Source: Paenibacillus nanensis
GTDB lineage: Bacteria > Bacillota > Bacilli > Paenibacillales > Paenibacillaceae
Reading direction: 5' to 3'
DNA: 64,000 bases
NCBI RefSeq assembly: GCF_003583765.1
Contig: NZ_QXQA01000008.1
Span: forward strand, 185,774-249,773
Part shown: piece by piece, positions 33,979 through 42,636 of the stretch
Layout of the letters: every line of letters begins with the position of its first letter
Numbering within the stretch: the first letter of the stretch is position 1
The notes under the pieces: model-generated
The model's database searches: none
Told to the model about the DNA's origin: nothing
The model's input: the letters and a program-made list of their open reading frames with translations, nothing else
Made by a program: the position numbers and the translations under genes

Positions 33979-35196
33979 TTACACCGATGCTGTTCGCTGG
34001 CGCTCCAATGGTGGCTTTGTTTGACAAAGCCGGTCGGTGAAGCGGGAGCCCCACAGTGAAACAACGATAAGCGTAACCGTTGCGACGCCGGATAAGAGCA
34101 AAGCGGAAAGACTCGCCGAAAAAGGGAATAAAACCGCGAGTATGACGATTCCCGTAACATAAGGCGCGGAGACGACCCCTGCGACGATCCGCAAAAAGAA
34201 CATGTTTCCGAGCAAGTAGAGCATCGGACCCGCAAGAATGACGGCGGCCGTTTGCCAATCTATATGGCCGGAAGGACGAGCGAGCACCAGTTCATCTGCC
34301 ACGGCGGACAAAATAATGCCCGCTACCAAGAGCAGATGAGTATACGTGTAAGCCGAACGCGCGATTCTGCCCGGGTCGGCGGAATGGGCGATGAAATGAT
34401 GCCCGACTTTGGCGGTTATATGAAAATAAATCCACCACATCGCCACCGAGCCAAGGAAAGCGGCAATGAACGAAACGAGGGTAAGCGGGTTCCATTCCAG
34501 TCCGGCGAAGGTGGCCCCTGTCACCAGAATCGATTCGCCAAGCGCGATAATGATGAACAAACCGCATCTCTCCGCCATATGGTTGCCTTCCACATTCCAC
34601 ACGGTAGTCGGCGTCCTGCCCGCCTTCGGCAGCCAGAATCCTAAGGACGGGGCGACGTATTCGATAAGCAGCGCAATGCACCAGAACGCCAGGCGCATCT
34701 CCTCATGCGCGAACCCTCCGCCGATCCAGAACACCCCCGATAGGGTCAGCCAGCTAAGAATCCGAATAAAGTTAATGCGCAGCTCCTTCGAGCCTTTTCG
34801 AAGCACCCATACCGTGTAGGCGGTTCTTCCAACTTGGAAAATGACGTAAGCGAACGCAAAATACAATCCCGATTCCTCGAATGCTTTCGGAATCGAGGAG
34901 GACATGATCAGTCCGACCAGCATGAGTCCGATGAGCATAAAACGAACGCGGTTCGTCTCCGGATTCAGCCAGTTCATCACCCATGCGGTAAAGATCCAGA
35001 CCCACCAAACGGCCATCGTCAGCAGCCCGAGCCGGATCGCGCCTTCCCAAGTGAAATGCTCTAGGAAGGAGTGGGATAACTGCGTAACGGCAAAGACAAA
35101 AATCAAGTCGAAAAACAATTCAATAAAGGATACCTTCCCCGAGTCAATGCTGCCTCTGCTCCGGAATAACGCGTTCTCTGAAGTCATTGTCTTCAC
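33979..35196 (-). CDS. ltrA: Low temperature requirement protein A (LtrA) family membrane protein
   Basis: A 405-residue membrane protein with about ten to eleven predicted helices. The N-terminus KVSFIELFFDLIFVFAVTQLSH is the hallmark of LtrA (Listeria low-temperature growth) proteins, and GNHMAERCGLFIIIALGESIL near residue 220 is the second conserved block. Size fits the family. The molecular role is unknown; a transport or lipid-related role has been suggested. AGGTGAAGAC lies upstream of the ATG. It stands alone, convergent with the MFS gene. Confidence 0.92.
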   Translation of the reverse strand: MKTMTSENALFRSRGSIDSGKVSFIELFFDLIFVFAVTQLSHSFLEHFTWEGAIRLGLLTMAVWWVWIFTAWVMNWLNPETNRVRFMLIGLMLVGLIMSSSIPKAFEESGLYFAFAYVIFQVGRTAYTVWVLRKGSKELRINFIRILSWLTLSGVFWIGGGFAHEEMRLAFWCIALLIEYVAPSLGFWLPKAGRTPTTVWNVEGNHMAERCGLFIIIALGESILVTGATFAGLEWNPLTLVSFIAAFLGSVAMWWIYFHITAKVGHHFIAHSADPGRIARSAYTYTHLLLVAGIILSAVADELVLARPSGHIDWQTAAVILAGPMLYLLGNMFFLRIVAGVVSAPYVTGIVILAVLFPFSASLSALLLSGVATVTLIVVSLWGSRFTDRLCQTKPPLERQRTASV

Positions 35197-35540
35197 CTTT
35201 TCTCCTCACCCTCTTCGTGTGGGAAACATTCCCTCCCCAGGTTCGTCCTGATTGTATCACGCGCCCCATTCGATTGGAAGAAATAAGCGGCCTATGAACG
35301 GCAGCCCGACACTGGCCCGGCAACAGCCGGCCGAATGGCCGGTTACCGTTTCTCTACATAAACGGAGGGATCGAAGCAACGTTACGAGTAGAGGAAGTGT
35401 GAAGGTCTCGGCATTTGTGCACAATTATAATGGCAATATCGAGACGTTATTGTAAAGTTAGCAATTGAAAAGAAACCCGCGTTATTAATTGTTGTAATAT
35501 TGAAGGTACTACGCAATGAATAGGGATAGGAGCGATGATC
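35197..35540. other. Intergenic stretch without a recognised gene
   Basis: About 340 bases. It holds a small GC-rich hairpin (CCGGCC-GAAT-GGCCGG at 35327-35342) without a clear T-run. An open frame at 35252-35455 has no ribosome binding site or family signal and is not called. The stretch just before 35541 is AT-rich and probably holds the promoter of the next gene. Confidence 0.5.
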
Positions 35541-35939
35541 ATGGAAATCGTTTCAGGGAACCAACAAGTCGAGGAATTTCTGCAGAAGCTTGACCATCCA
35601 TTTAAAACGGAGATTGAGGAAGTAAGAAAAATTATCCTAAGTATGGAGAAGGGGCTTTCTGAACACGTGAAATGGAACGCGCCAAGCTTCTATTTACATA
35701 ATGACGATAGAGTAACGTTTAACCTTCATGGCAACGGTTTTTTTAGACTTGTGCTTCACCGCGGAGCTAAAGCGAAAGAAACCGTAAACCTGAAGCCTCA
35801 TTTCGAAGATGTGCCCAAAGGGTTTATGGTATGGGCTGCAAATGATAGAGCTACGATCAAACTTACCGATTTAAAGGATGTCGAGGCAAAAAGAGAGCTT
35901 TTAAAAGAGGTTGTCGGCAGATGGGTAGATGTAACGTGA
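35541..35939 (+). CDS. DUF1801 domain protein (YdhG-like)
   Basis: A 132-residue cytoplasmic protein of the DUF1801 family. It keeps the conserved run VEEFLQKLDHPFKTEIEEVRKII followed by EHVKWNAPSFYLHNDDRVTFNLH and a C-terminal KDVEAKRELLKEVVGRWV. Members such as YdhG (FrataxN-like fold) have been linked to iron handling, but the biochemical role is not established. I chose the second ATG (35541), eight bases after AGGAG; the ATG at 35535 is too close to that site. It is followed after 47 bases by the S51 peptidase gene and may share its transcript. Confidence 0.85.
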   Translation: MEIVSGNQQVEEFLQKLDHPFKTEIEEVRKIILSMEKGLSEHVKWNAPSFYLHNDDRVTFNLHGNGFFRLVLHRGAKAKETVNLKPHFEDVPKGFMVWAANDRATIKLTDLKDVEAKRELLKEVVGRWVDVT

Positions 35940-35986
35940 TCTCGGTGATCTAAAAAGGCAATCACACAACGACAAGGGGTGAAGTG

Positions 35987-36670
35987 ATGAAGCTTCTGCT
36001 CACATCTGCAGGCATCAAAAATAAAAGCATACACGACGCGCTGGTTGACCTGCTGGGCAAGCCTATCGCCGACTGCAACGCCCTATGCATCCCCACTGCG
36101 ATGTACGGACACCCCTGGGTCGGCCCCGGCGTCAAAGCCTGGCAGTTCATCAGCGGCAAAGAAGAGAGCCCCATGGTCGACCTGGGCTGGAAGTCTGTCG
36201 GCGTGCTGGAGCTTACAGCGCTGCCAAGCATCGGCGAAGAACGGTGGGTGCCGCTGGTCCGGGAGACGGACGTCCTGCTAGTGTCGGGCGGCGACGCCCT
36301 CTACCTGTGCCACTGGATGCGGCAATCCGGGCTGGCGGACCTATTGCCGTCGCTGCAGGCTGTTTACGTGGGAATGAGCGCAGGGAGTATGGTGATGGCC
36401 CCAAGGATCGGAGAATTTTTCGTTGGCTGGACTCCGCCCGCCGGTGGCGAAGAAACGCTGGGGCTGGTTGATTTTGCAATGTTTCCGCATCTGGATCACG
36501 AGATGCTGCCGCATAACACAAGGGCTGCAGCAGAGAAATGGGCTGCCGGGATGCGGGGGCCGGCGTATGCGATTGACGACCAGACCGCCATTAAAGTGAT
36601 CGATGGTGCGGCCGAAGTTGTTTCCGAAGGGCAGTGGACGTTTTTTCGCCCTGATGGTACTCCGGAGTAA
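35987..36670 (+). CDS. Peptidase S51 (dipeptidase E-like) family protein
   Basis: A 227-residue class-I glutamine-amidotransferase-like serine peptidase. The nucleophile is in VGMSAGSMVMAPRIGE (Ser near residue 129), preceded by LLVSGGDALYLCHWM, and LVDFAMFPHLDHE supplies the likely His. E. coli PepE, the founding member, cleaves N-terminal Asp dipeptides; many Bacillota members are uncharacterised. The ATG at 35987 follows AAGGGG. The gene looks richer in GC than the AT-rich gene before it, suggesting separate origins. A hairpin terminator follows at 36705. Confidence 0.9.
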   Translation: MKLLLTSAGIKNKSIHDALVDLLGKPIADCNALCIPTAMYGHPWVGPGVKAWQFISGKEESPMVDLGWKSVGVLELTALPSIGEERWVPLVRETDVLLVSGGDALYLCHWMRQSGLADLLPSLQAVYVGMSAGSMVMAPRIGEFFVGWTPPAGGEETLGLVDFAMFPHLDHEMLPHNTRAAAEKWAAGMRGPAYAIDDQTAIKVIDGAAEVVSEGQWTFFRPDGTPE

Positions 36671-36704
36671 GCATAGAAGATAACTTGCTTGAGTTAGACG
36701 ATCA

Positions 36705-36738
36705 AGGGAGCAGTTTGCCGCTGATATGCTCCCTTTGC
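36705..36738 (+). terminator. Hairpin terminator after S51 peptidase gene
   Basis: AAGGGAGCA pairs with TGCTCCCTT across a 13-base loop, followed by TTTG. It is plausible but has a short T-run. Confidence 0.65.
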
Positions 36739-36760
36739 CATTAAAGAAACGGACGCCCAA

Positions 36761-36784
36761 AGGCCATCCCCAAAAGGATGGCCT
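36761..36784 (-). terminator. Hairpin terminator after the tandem P-loop ATPase gene
   Basis: AGGCCATCC pairs with GGATGGCCT around a six-base loop, 20 bases beyond the stop of the minus-strand ATPase gene. On the minus strand it is followed by TTT. Confidence 0.65.
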
Positions 36785-36803
36785 CAACACGATTTTCCAG
36801 CTG

Positions 36804-37904
36804 CTAGAGGCTATGACTCATTAATTCCGACTGCAGCTGAATTCGCAGCTGCTCAACGATTGAAAAATCTGTCGCAGCTGTATAGAAGGATTTGATCTGT
36901 GAATCGATAGCTTCCGCTGCCGCTAGGTGTGAAGTGGCTTCTTTCATTTTTGCTGAATATCGTTCTCTAATCCCGGCTATTTCAGCCGCATAGGCTTCAT
37001 CCGTCCCTGGGGTCATGGTGCGTTCATACATATCCAAGACCTCATCTCCGTCACGATCCGGAAAGTATTCATGCGGGGCGGTGCTGTCGAAAATAGCCGT
37101 GCTGAGCCCAGGGAAGATCAGCATATCCAGGCTGTTTGGATCAAAACCGCAATGAAACACCTGAACCTCGATGCCCTTCTCCTCGGCCGAAGCGGCAAGC
37201 TTTTTCAAAAGCGTGGACTTACCGGATCCCGGTCTTCCTTTGATGAAAATCCGCCTGCTCAACTGAGCTGTCAAGCTTTGAATGAAATCAAACGCGCCCT
37301 TAGGCGTCGCAGCCCCGAAAAACAAATGACGGACAGAGGCGGGGGTTCCGTTTTCGTGTCCGGCATACAATTCCTGAATCAATTCCTGCGTGATTTGATC
37401 GGCCTTATCGAAGTCCATACTTTCGATATAAAATTTTTCCCATTCATCATGAATCCGTAAAGCGGTTGCAAAGGATTCATAAGCTTTGGAATAAGCTTCA
37501 GTAAGCTTTCCTTTGAGTTCTTCGATCCTTCCAAGAGTCTCCGCTGAAATCTCCCTGTTATTAAGCGCCGCTCCAAAATCGAATTCGATAGTTGCACCTG
37601 CGCCGCTCTCTGTGAACCACTCGCAAGCTTGCTGGTCGACAATGCCGACCTTTAACTCGGTTGCAATCATGCCGTCGAGCTCATCCGGCCGAAGCGGGGA
37701 ATGGAAGCATTGCACGTGCTGCCCTCTGTCAGCCAGACTTTCCGCCAATTTACGAATGATTGTGGATTTGCCTGTACCTGGGGGACCCGTCAGGACGAGA
37801 ATCTTATCCAGCCCTTGGAAAGCCGACTTATACAAAAAATGAGCCCCGTGTGCGGTGTTGCCGCGGGCAAAGTAGTGGGATGCGTTTTCGGTCAATTTGA
37901 ACAC
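36804..37904 (-). CDS. Tandem P-loop ATPase/nucleotide kinase-like protein (PRK06851-type)
   Basis: A 366-residue protein made of two similar P-loop halves. The first Walker A, GPPGTGKST, is at residues 40-48 and the second, GRPGSGKST, at about 222-230. Each is followed by a stretch of the form G-x-x-V-x-x-FHxxxxPxxLDxxI (VQCFHSPLRPDELDGMI; VQVFHCGFDPNSLDMLI), which confirms an internal duplication. A helical charged segment (about 115-180) separates the halves. Similar proteins occur across endospore formers; their role is unknown. GGAGTG precedes the ATG. No neighbour gives a clue. Confidence 0.82.
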   Translation of the reverse strand: MFKLTENASHYFARGNTAHGAHFLYKSAFQGLDKILVLTGPPGTGKSTIIRKLAESLADRGQHVQCFHSPLRPDELDGMIATELKVGIVDQQACEWFTESGAGATIEFDFGAALNNREISAETLGRIEELKGKLTEAYSKAYESFATALRIHDEWEKFYIESMDFDKADQITQELIQELYAGHENGTPASVRHLFFGAATPKGAFDFIQSLTAQLSRRIFIKGRPGSGKSTLLKKLAASAEEKGIEVQVFHCGFDPNSLDMLIFPGLSTAIFDSTAPHEYFPDRDGDEVLDMYERTMTPGTDEAYAAEIAGIRERYSAKMKEATSHLAAAEAIDSQIKSFYTAATDFSIVEQLRIQLQSELMSHSL

Positions 37905-38221
37905 TCCTTTGCGCGCCTATCCTGCGGCCTGCAACCTTCACATATATCGTGAATTGGCAGGGGCATAAGCGCATATGGGATAAATGCCTATTGTTCAACT
38001 TATTCCGGTTGGCGCGCAGAGGTGTTTATCAAGTTGGCCGATATTTCAAAGCCGGCTGTCACCGTTAAGCGATCAGCAGGATCGTTTAACCGTTTTGTCG
38101 AACAGCTAATAGCATTTCTTTCGTTACAGTGTCCGATTTGTGCACCAGGTTGTTTTGGTATTCTTTTATTAGCATGGGGCTGCATGACAGGGACTCAACT
38201 TTCCAATAAAGGGGAATCCGA
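37905..38221. other. Intergenic stretch between divergent ATPase and MerR genes
   Basis: About 317 bases that must hold both promoters. An 80-codon open frame at 38022-38261 overlaps the MerR start and lacks a ribosome binding site, so it is not called. I see no strong palindrome or hairpin. Confidence 0.5.
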
Positions 38222-39040
38222 ATGTTTAGAATTGGGACCTTTGCCCAAATATGCGGTGTGACGGTGAAGACACTTCGTCATTATGATAAGCTCGGCCTGT
38301 TAAAGCCAGCGCGTGTGGACGAAGAATCGGGGTATCGTTATTATTCGGCCGAGCAGCTCCTAACCATCCGTCGTATAGAAGGATTCAAAGAACAGGGATT
38401 AACACTCGAAATGATGCGGCCGTTGCTCACCGGACCGGTCACTCTAACGCTAGCGGAGCGTACGCTGCTTAGGAAGCGGAAAGAGCTGGAGCGGCAGATA
38501 CACGAGGCTCAAAAACTGCTTGCGGAGATCGATGAACGTCTACTGCAGATCGACCGGCACGCGGCGGCAGCGGAGGACACGGAGATCACGATTCGTAGCG
38601 TAGAACCGCTTCTCGTTGCTTCCATCCGCAAGATATTGCCCAAAGACCAACTGTGTCTGCTGATCGACGAACTGAAGCAGTATGTCAGCTCGCAGGGCGA
38701 AGTGCCGGACCACGATTTAACCATCATATGGCACAGCAGTCACGATGAAGAATCTGCCGATATCGAGGTTGCGATTCCGTTATCGCGGGAGATCCCGGAA
38801 AGCTGCAGGGTGAAGGTTCATCAGATGCCGGCCATAAAGCAAGCCGTTTCGTATACCCACTGGTGCAACCCCTATAAAGACAATTGTAAGGCAATCGAGA
38901 CGTTACAGTCATGGATCGCTAATAAGGGGTACAGTCCCCTTGCGGCGATTCCAACTCGTGAGGTCTATTTGATGTCGGACAAAGATATTTATGGCCAACT
39001 GCGGATGGCGGAAACGATCATACCGATCGAAAGGGCTTAA
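38222..39040 (+). CDS. MerR family regulator with GyrI-like effector domain
   Basis: A 272-residue protein. The winged HTH of MerR type is at residues 1-70 (FRIGTFAQICGVTVKTLRHYDKLGLLKPARVDEESGYRYYSAEQL), a coiled-coil dimer helix at about 75-115, and a GyrI/BmrR-like drug-binding domain at about 125-270 containing HQMPAIKQAVSYTHWC. This is the BmrR/YtrA-like layout of multidrug sensors that activate exporters. AAAGGGGAATCCG precedes the ATG. The next gene on the same strand encodes an SDR oxidoreductase, a possible target; an attenuated hairpin (CTCCCC-TAAT-GGGGAG, 39063-39078) separates them. Confidence 0.92.
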   Translation: MFRIGTFAQICGVTVKTLRHYDKLGLLKPARVDEESGYRYYSAEQLLTIRRIEGFKEQGLTLEMMRPLLTGPVTLTLAERTLLRKRKELERQIHEAQKLLAEIDERLLQIDRHAAAAEDTEITIRSVEPLLVASIRKILPKDQLCLLIDELKQYVSSQGEVPDHDLTIIWHSSHDEESADIEVAIPLSREIPESCRVKVHQMPAIKQAVSYTHWCNPYKDNCKAIETLQSWIANKGYSPLAAIPTREVYLMSDKDIYGQLRMAETIIPIERA

Positions 39041-39122
39041 AAAAGAGATGCAACGCTTGACTCTCCCCTAATGGGGAGGGTTTATCATGTGATCAACCAA
39101 CGAATAGGGAGTGGATGATGAC

Positions 39123-39893
39123 ATGAATATGAAACGCCTTGAAGGAAAAACGGCACTCGTTACGGGGGCCAGCCGGGGGATTGGCAGAGGGATCGCGCTG
39201 CGGCTTGCAGCTGAAGGCGCAAATGTCGTTGTACATTACGGCACACGGATAGACGACGCAAATGAGACTGTAGCTGCAATCGAGGCCATTGGAGGCACTG
39301 CTTTTCCGGTCGGGGCCGAGCTTAATTCCCTGGAGGGTGTGGACCGGCTGCTGAAGATTCTGGATGAGGAGCTCATTCGCAGAACAGGCAATAACACATT
39401 TGATATCTTGGTCAATAATGCCGGCATCGGAACTTCCTCCTCGTTTGAAGAGACGAGCGAGGAGGAGTTAGATCGGCTGTTCGCAGTCAATGTCAAAGCG
39501 CCGTTCTTTCTCGTACAGAAATCGCTGGAACGCCTGCGAGACGGCGGCCGTATCATCAATATCTCATCCGGCGTGACACGCATTGCCTTTCCTCATATTA
39601 TGGCGTACAACTTAACCAAAGGCGCCCTCAATACTTTCACCTTGCATCTCGCTAAGCTTCTTGGTCCGCGCGGTATCACCGTGAATTCCGTCATGCCGGG
39701 CATTGTCGATACGGACGTCAACAAGCCGTGGCTGCATGCCCCCGAAGGCCGTAAGTTTGCTGAAGAGATGTCCGCGCTTGGGCGTGTTGGGGAACCGTCG
39801 GATATCGCGGACATCGTTGCTTTCGCGGCGTCGCCGGACGGCAGATGGGTAACAGGACAGATGCTTGACGCGACCGGCGGGTCGCATTTGTAA
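39123..39893 (+). CDS. SDR family oxidoreductase (3-oxoacyl-ACP-reductase-like)
   Basis: A 256-residue classical short-chain dehydrogenase. It has the cofactor loop TGASRGIGRGIA (residues about 14-25), NNAG, the catalytic Ser in NISSG, the YxxxK in YNLTKGAL and the PGxxxT-like PGIVDTDVN. It probably reduces a carbonyl compound with NADPH. The ATG at 39123 follows AGGGAGTGG by eight bases. An intrinsic terminator at 39981 ends the transcript. It follows the MerR-type gene by about 80 bases and may be in its regulon. Physiological substrate is unknown. Confidence 0.92.
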   Translation: MNMKRLEGKTALVTGASRGIGRGIALRLAAEGANVVVHYGTRIDDANETVAAIEAIGGTAFPVGAELNSLEGVDRLLKILDEELIRRTGNNTFDILVNNAGIGTSSSFEETSEEELDRLFAVNVKAPFFLVQKSLERLRDGGRIINISSGVTRIAFPHIMAYNLTKGALNTFTLHLAKLLGPRGITVNSVMPGIVDTDVNKPWLHAPEGRKFAEEMSALGRVGEPSDIADIVAFAASPDGRWVTGQMLDATGGSHL

Positions 39894-39980
39894 GGGGCGT
39901 GCCTTGCAAAAGCCCTTGGAATAAAGACGTGTAAGGAATTGGAAGACACGGCCTGTTGGACAATAGCATAATCCGGTTAG

Positions 39981-40006
39981 AACCCGCCTAAACGCGGGTT
40001 TTTGTT
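39981..40006 (+). terminator. Intrinsic terminator after SDR gene
   Basis: AACCCGC pairs with GCGGGTT around a six-base loop, followed by TTT. Confidence 0.82.
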
Positions 40007-40086
40007 ATGAATGGAACAGCTTCGTGTCGCGGGCCGGCGACAAAAACGCCAATATGTGAAAACGGCAACGTGCCCTTGCAAGTATT

Positions 40087-40962
40087 TTATGATTGGAAGG
40101 AATTCGTCTCTTCCGCAAGCTTGGCCAGCCGATGCATCGAGCCGTCTTTTGGATCGGGGATGAATACGTTCAAAAACTGGTCTTGGCAGTCCTCGAAGCG
40201 CAGCAGCTGTGTTTCGAGATTGAGCAGCCCTACCCGAGGATGCGAGATGGCGCGCGGATGCTGGCTCGTGCACTGCACCTCGTAGCTATCCCACCATGCC
40301 TTGAACTCGGGGCTGCCTTCCATGAGTTCAGCGATAAAACCAGCGTACCAGGCGTCTTCGATATGCCGCGTATAGAGCGAGCGGAAATGGCCTAGCAGCG
40401 ATCCGGCCAGGCTTTCCCAATCGATGAACAGCGTTCGGTATGAAGGCAGCATGAACATGCGCCAGATCATATTGCGCTCGCGCTGTTCGGCGGTATCGAA
40501 TGAGCCGAACACTGCGGAGGCCAGCCGATTCCAAGCGAGTACATGCATCTTCTCATCCGAAATATAGGCGGGAACCTGCGGCATCTGATCCAGCAAAAAC
40601 TGAAGCGAAGGTAATAGAACGGGACAGTTGATACTAGGCTTTATCATCGGCCGTGGAGGGGCTGCGAGGAAGAATAGATGATCCCGTTCATCGCTGCTCA
40701 AGTTCAGCGCGCGCGCCAAGCTGTCGAGCACCTGATCGGAGACGTTGATGTCCTTGCCTTGTTCGAGCGATGTATACCAAGGCAGCGAGATGCCGGCTAG
40801 CGCCGCTACTTCCTCCCGCCGCAGTCCTTTCGTTCTTCGCCGGATATGATCGGCGTTCTGCAGCCCTGCGCTCTGCGGCGATAGCTTCTGCCGGCGCGTA
40901 CGCAGGAAACGGCTGAGTTCTATACGTCTTTGGTCGTTGTTTATGATGATCCACTCCCCCAA
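40087..40962 (-). CDS. XRE-type regulator with MmyB-like ligand-binding domain
   Basis: About 291 residues. The N-terminal HTH (LSRFLRTRRQKLSPQSAGL...RRTKGLRREEVAALAGISLPWYTSLEQGKDINVS) and the C-terminal PAS-like MmyB domain (YISDEKMHVLAWNRLASAVFGSF...RNMIWRMFM) are typical of actinobacterial and Bacillota regulators placed divergent to oxidoreductase genes. The start is a problem: relatives begin three to six residues before the RRIELSRFLR stretch, and GGGGGAGTGG lies well spaced before ATA at 40944, but no ATG/GTG/TTG is there. I give the in-frame TTG at 40962 as the nearest possible start, which has no good ribosome binding site. Confidence 0.75.
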   Translation of the reverse strand: MGEWIIINNDQRRIELSRFLRTRRQKLSPQSAGLQNADHIRRRTKGLRREEVAALAGISLPWYTSLEQGKDINVSDQVLDSLARALNLSSDERDHLFFLAAPPRPMIKPSINCPVLLPSLQFLLDQMPQVPAYISDEKMHVLAWNRLASAVFGSFDTAEQRERNMIWRMFMLPSYRTLFIDWESLAGSLLGHFRSLYTRHIEDAWYAGFIAELMEGSPEFKAWWDSYEVQCTSQHPRAISHPRVGLLNLETQLLRFEDCQDQFLNVFIPDPKDGSMHRLAKLAEETNSFQS

Positions 40963-41146
40963 GCTGATACTCTTACTTATAGGATCAGTAGTACTTGTAT
41001 GATGAATAATAATAGTAACAGAGTTCTTCCCTGCCGCTGCCGACAGAAGGTAAGATGATGCCGTAGCCAAATCCCGCATTGGCAGCTTGCGTGCTGCTAA
41101 TATTTTAACGGATACAGGCAGATGAAGGGAATGGAGGAAATTAAAA

Positions 41147-41371
41147 ATGAGCACGGCATTTTTGGAGGCAGTCAAAGAAAAACGTGCCAATTATGGTTTA
41201 AGCAAAGAGCGATTCGAATCATCTGAGTGCATTGAGCATATCGTCCGTTATGCGGTTAAACATACGCCGTCTGCTTTCAACTCTCAAAGGGCGCGCATCG
41301 TCGTATTGTTCGGGAGACAATCCGAAAAATGATGGGCGAATACGAAAGAGACGCTGCGGCTTTTTCATTAG
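41147..41371 (+). pseudogene. Nitroreductase family protein, N-terminal remnant with nonsense codon
   Basis: The first 61 codons (STAFLEAVKEKRANYGLSKERF...IVRYAVKHTPSAFNSQRARIVVLFG) match the N-terminus of FMN-dependent nitroreductases, including the HTPSAFNSQ phosphate-binding stretch. A TGA at 41330 stops the frame. Reading through it in the same frame gives WANTKETLR, which fits the usual family continuation (LW-I-KETLR), so the TGA is a mutation and not a natural end. Homology stops at about 41360 and the remaining two thirds of the gene are gone. The MFS gene starts 24 bases later. It lies divergent to the XRE-type regulator, its probable former controller. Confidence 0.82.
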
Positions 41372-41394
41372 AAACGAGAGGGTGGTGCCGCCAT

Positions 41395-42633
41395 ATGCGG
41401 AAATATCCGAAACAAAGCTACTGGTCAGGAACCTATCTACGTATCTGTGTATGCAATTTATTTCTTTTTTGCTCCTTTCAAATGCTGCTGCCGATATTGC
41501 CTGTCTATATGATAGACAACGGTGGCAGCGAATCCGCGGTTGGATGGATCACCGGATTAATTACAATTGCAGCTGTGCTCATCCGGCCTTTCAGCGGATA
41601 TGCGCTCGATCGCTTCCGCCGCCGACCGGTTGTGGTTCTCGGTTCGATCGTTCTAGCGTTAGCGGCAGGCGCATACGCGATATCGGCCCAGGTGGGTTGG
41701 ATGTTGAGCGTCAGCCTGTTGCTGGGCATCGGCTGGGGGATTATGACAGCCGCATATTCGACGATCGTGTCCGATCTGGTCCCTTCCGACCGTCAGGGAG
41801 CCGGTATCGGCACGTTCATGCTATTCGGTATGGCGGGCATGGCTGTTGCCCCATTCATTGGCGGGTGGTTGATCGACAAGTACGGGCCGTCGGCGTTTTT
41901 CGGAACGGCGTGCTTCCTTGCGCTTTTGTCTTTGCTGCTGTTCCTGCCGGGCGCCGGAAGCCATTCGGCGTTAAGAGCATCCCTTCCAGAAGGCGGGCAG
42001 AGTCGCTCTCGGAACAAGCTCTTCGAGCGGACATCGCTTTTCCCGGCCCTGCTCATTCTGCTCTTTACGATTGGTTACGGCGGGATTATATCTTTCGCCA
42101 GTCTGTTGGGTATGAAGCTGGGAATCGAGAACGGCGGCATCTTTTTCCTAGTGTCGAACGCGGCGGCGATGCTGGTTCGCCCCCCGGCCGGCAAATTGTT
42201 TGATGCAAGAGGCCACGCCACGGTGCTTCTCCCCGGCTTGACGATCGGCGTCATTGCGTTCATCGTCTTATCGCTGGCTTCCGGCCAAATGATGTTCATC
42301 ATCGCGGCTTGCTTGTATGGTTTGTCCTTTGGAGCGGTGCAGCCGTCCATTCTAGCTTGGACGATCCAACGCGCAGCGAAGGACCGCCGGGGAGCGGCGA
42401 ACAGCACGTTTCTGGTTGGCATGGACAGCGGAATCGCGCTCGGTTCGATCTCATTTGGGGTTATTGCGCAAGCATCAGGGTATGAAGCAGTGTTTCTGTA
42501 CTCGGCCGTGCTGCTTGTTGCGCTTTTGGCGGTTTACGGCATCAGCCTGGCCAGATCGAGAAGCAGCCGGATGCCGGGAGTGGCGGAAAACAGGGAGGGA
42601 GAGCACAAGGGCACATCCATCAAGGGGGACTAG
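41395..42633 (+). CDS. MFS transporter
   Basis: A 412-residue transporter with 12 predicted helices. Motif A is GYALDRFRRRPVVVLG between helices 2 and 3, and GIGTFMLFGMAGMAVAPFIGGWLIDKYG carries the drug-antiporter-type motif C. It is in the same broad group as staphylopine/opine and drug exporters of MFS_1 type. I chose the ATG at 41395 with GAGGGTGG upstream; the open frame extends upstream through the nitroreductase remnant, which is not part of this gene. It is flanked by remnants of two oxidoreductase genes, so it marks a rearranged spot. Confidence 0.87.
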   Translation: MRKYPKQSYWSGTYLRICVCNLFLFCSFQMLLPILPVYMIDNGGSESAVGWITGLITIAAVLIRPFSGYALDRFRRRPVVVLGSIVLALAAGAYAISAQVGWMLSVSLLLGIGWGIMTAAYSTIVSDLVPSDRQGAGIGTFMLFGMAGMAVAPFIGGWLIDKYGPSAFFGTACFLALLSLLLFLPGAGSHSALRASLPEGGQSRSRNKLFERTSLFPALLILLFTIGYGGIISFASLLGMKLGIENGGIFFLVSNAAAMLVRPPAGKLFDARGHATVLLPGLTIGVIAFIVLSLASGQMMFIIAACLYGLSFGAVQPSILAWTIQRAAKDRRGAANSTFLVGMDSGIALGSISFGVIAQASGYEAVFLYSAVLLVALLAVYGISLARSRSSRMPGVAENREGEHKGTSIKGD

Positions 42634-42636
42634 CGC

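Noticed and set aside
35252..35455. A 67-codon frame between the LtrA and DUF1801 genes.
   Set aside because: No ribosome binding site and no similarity to anything I know; it runs through a GC-rich hairpin.
40963..41190. Upstream extension of the XRE regulator frame by 76 codons.
   Set aside because: The added residues have no domain pattern and overlap the promoter region and the start of the divergent nitroreductase remnant.
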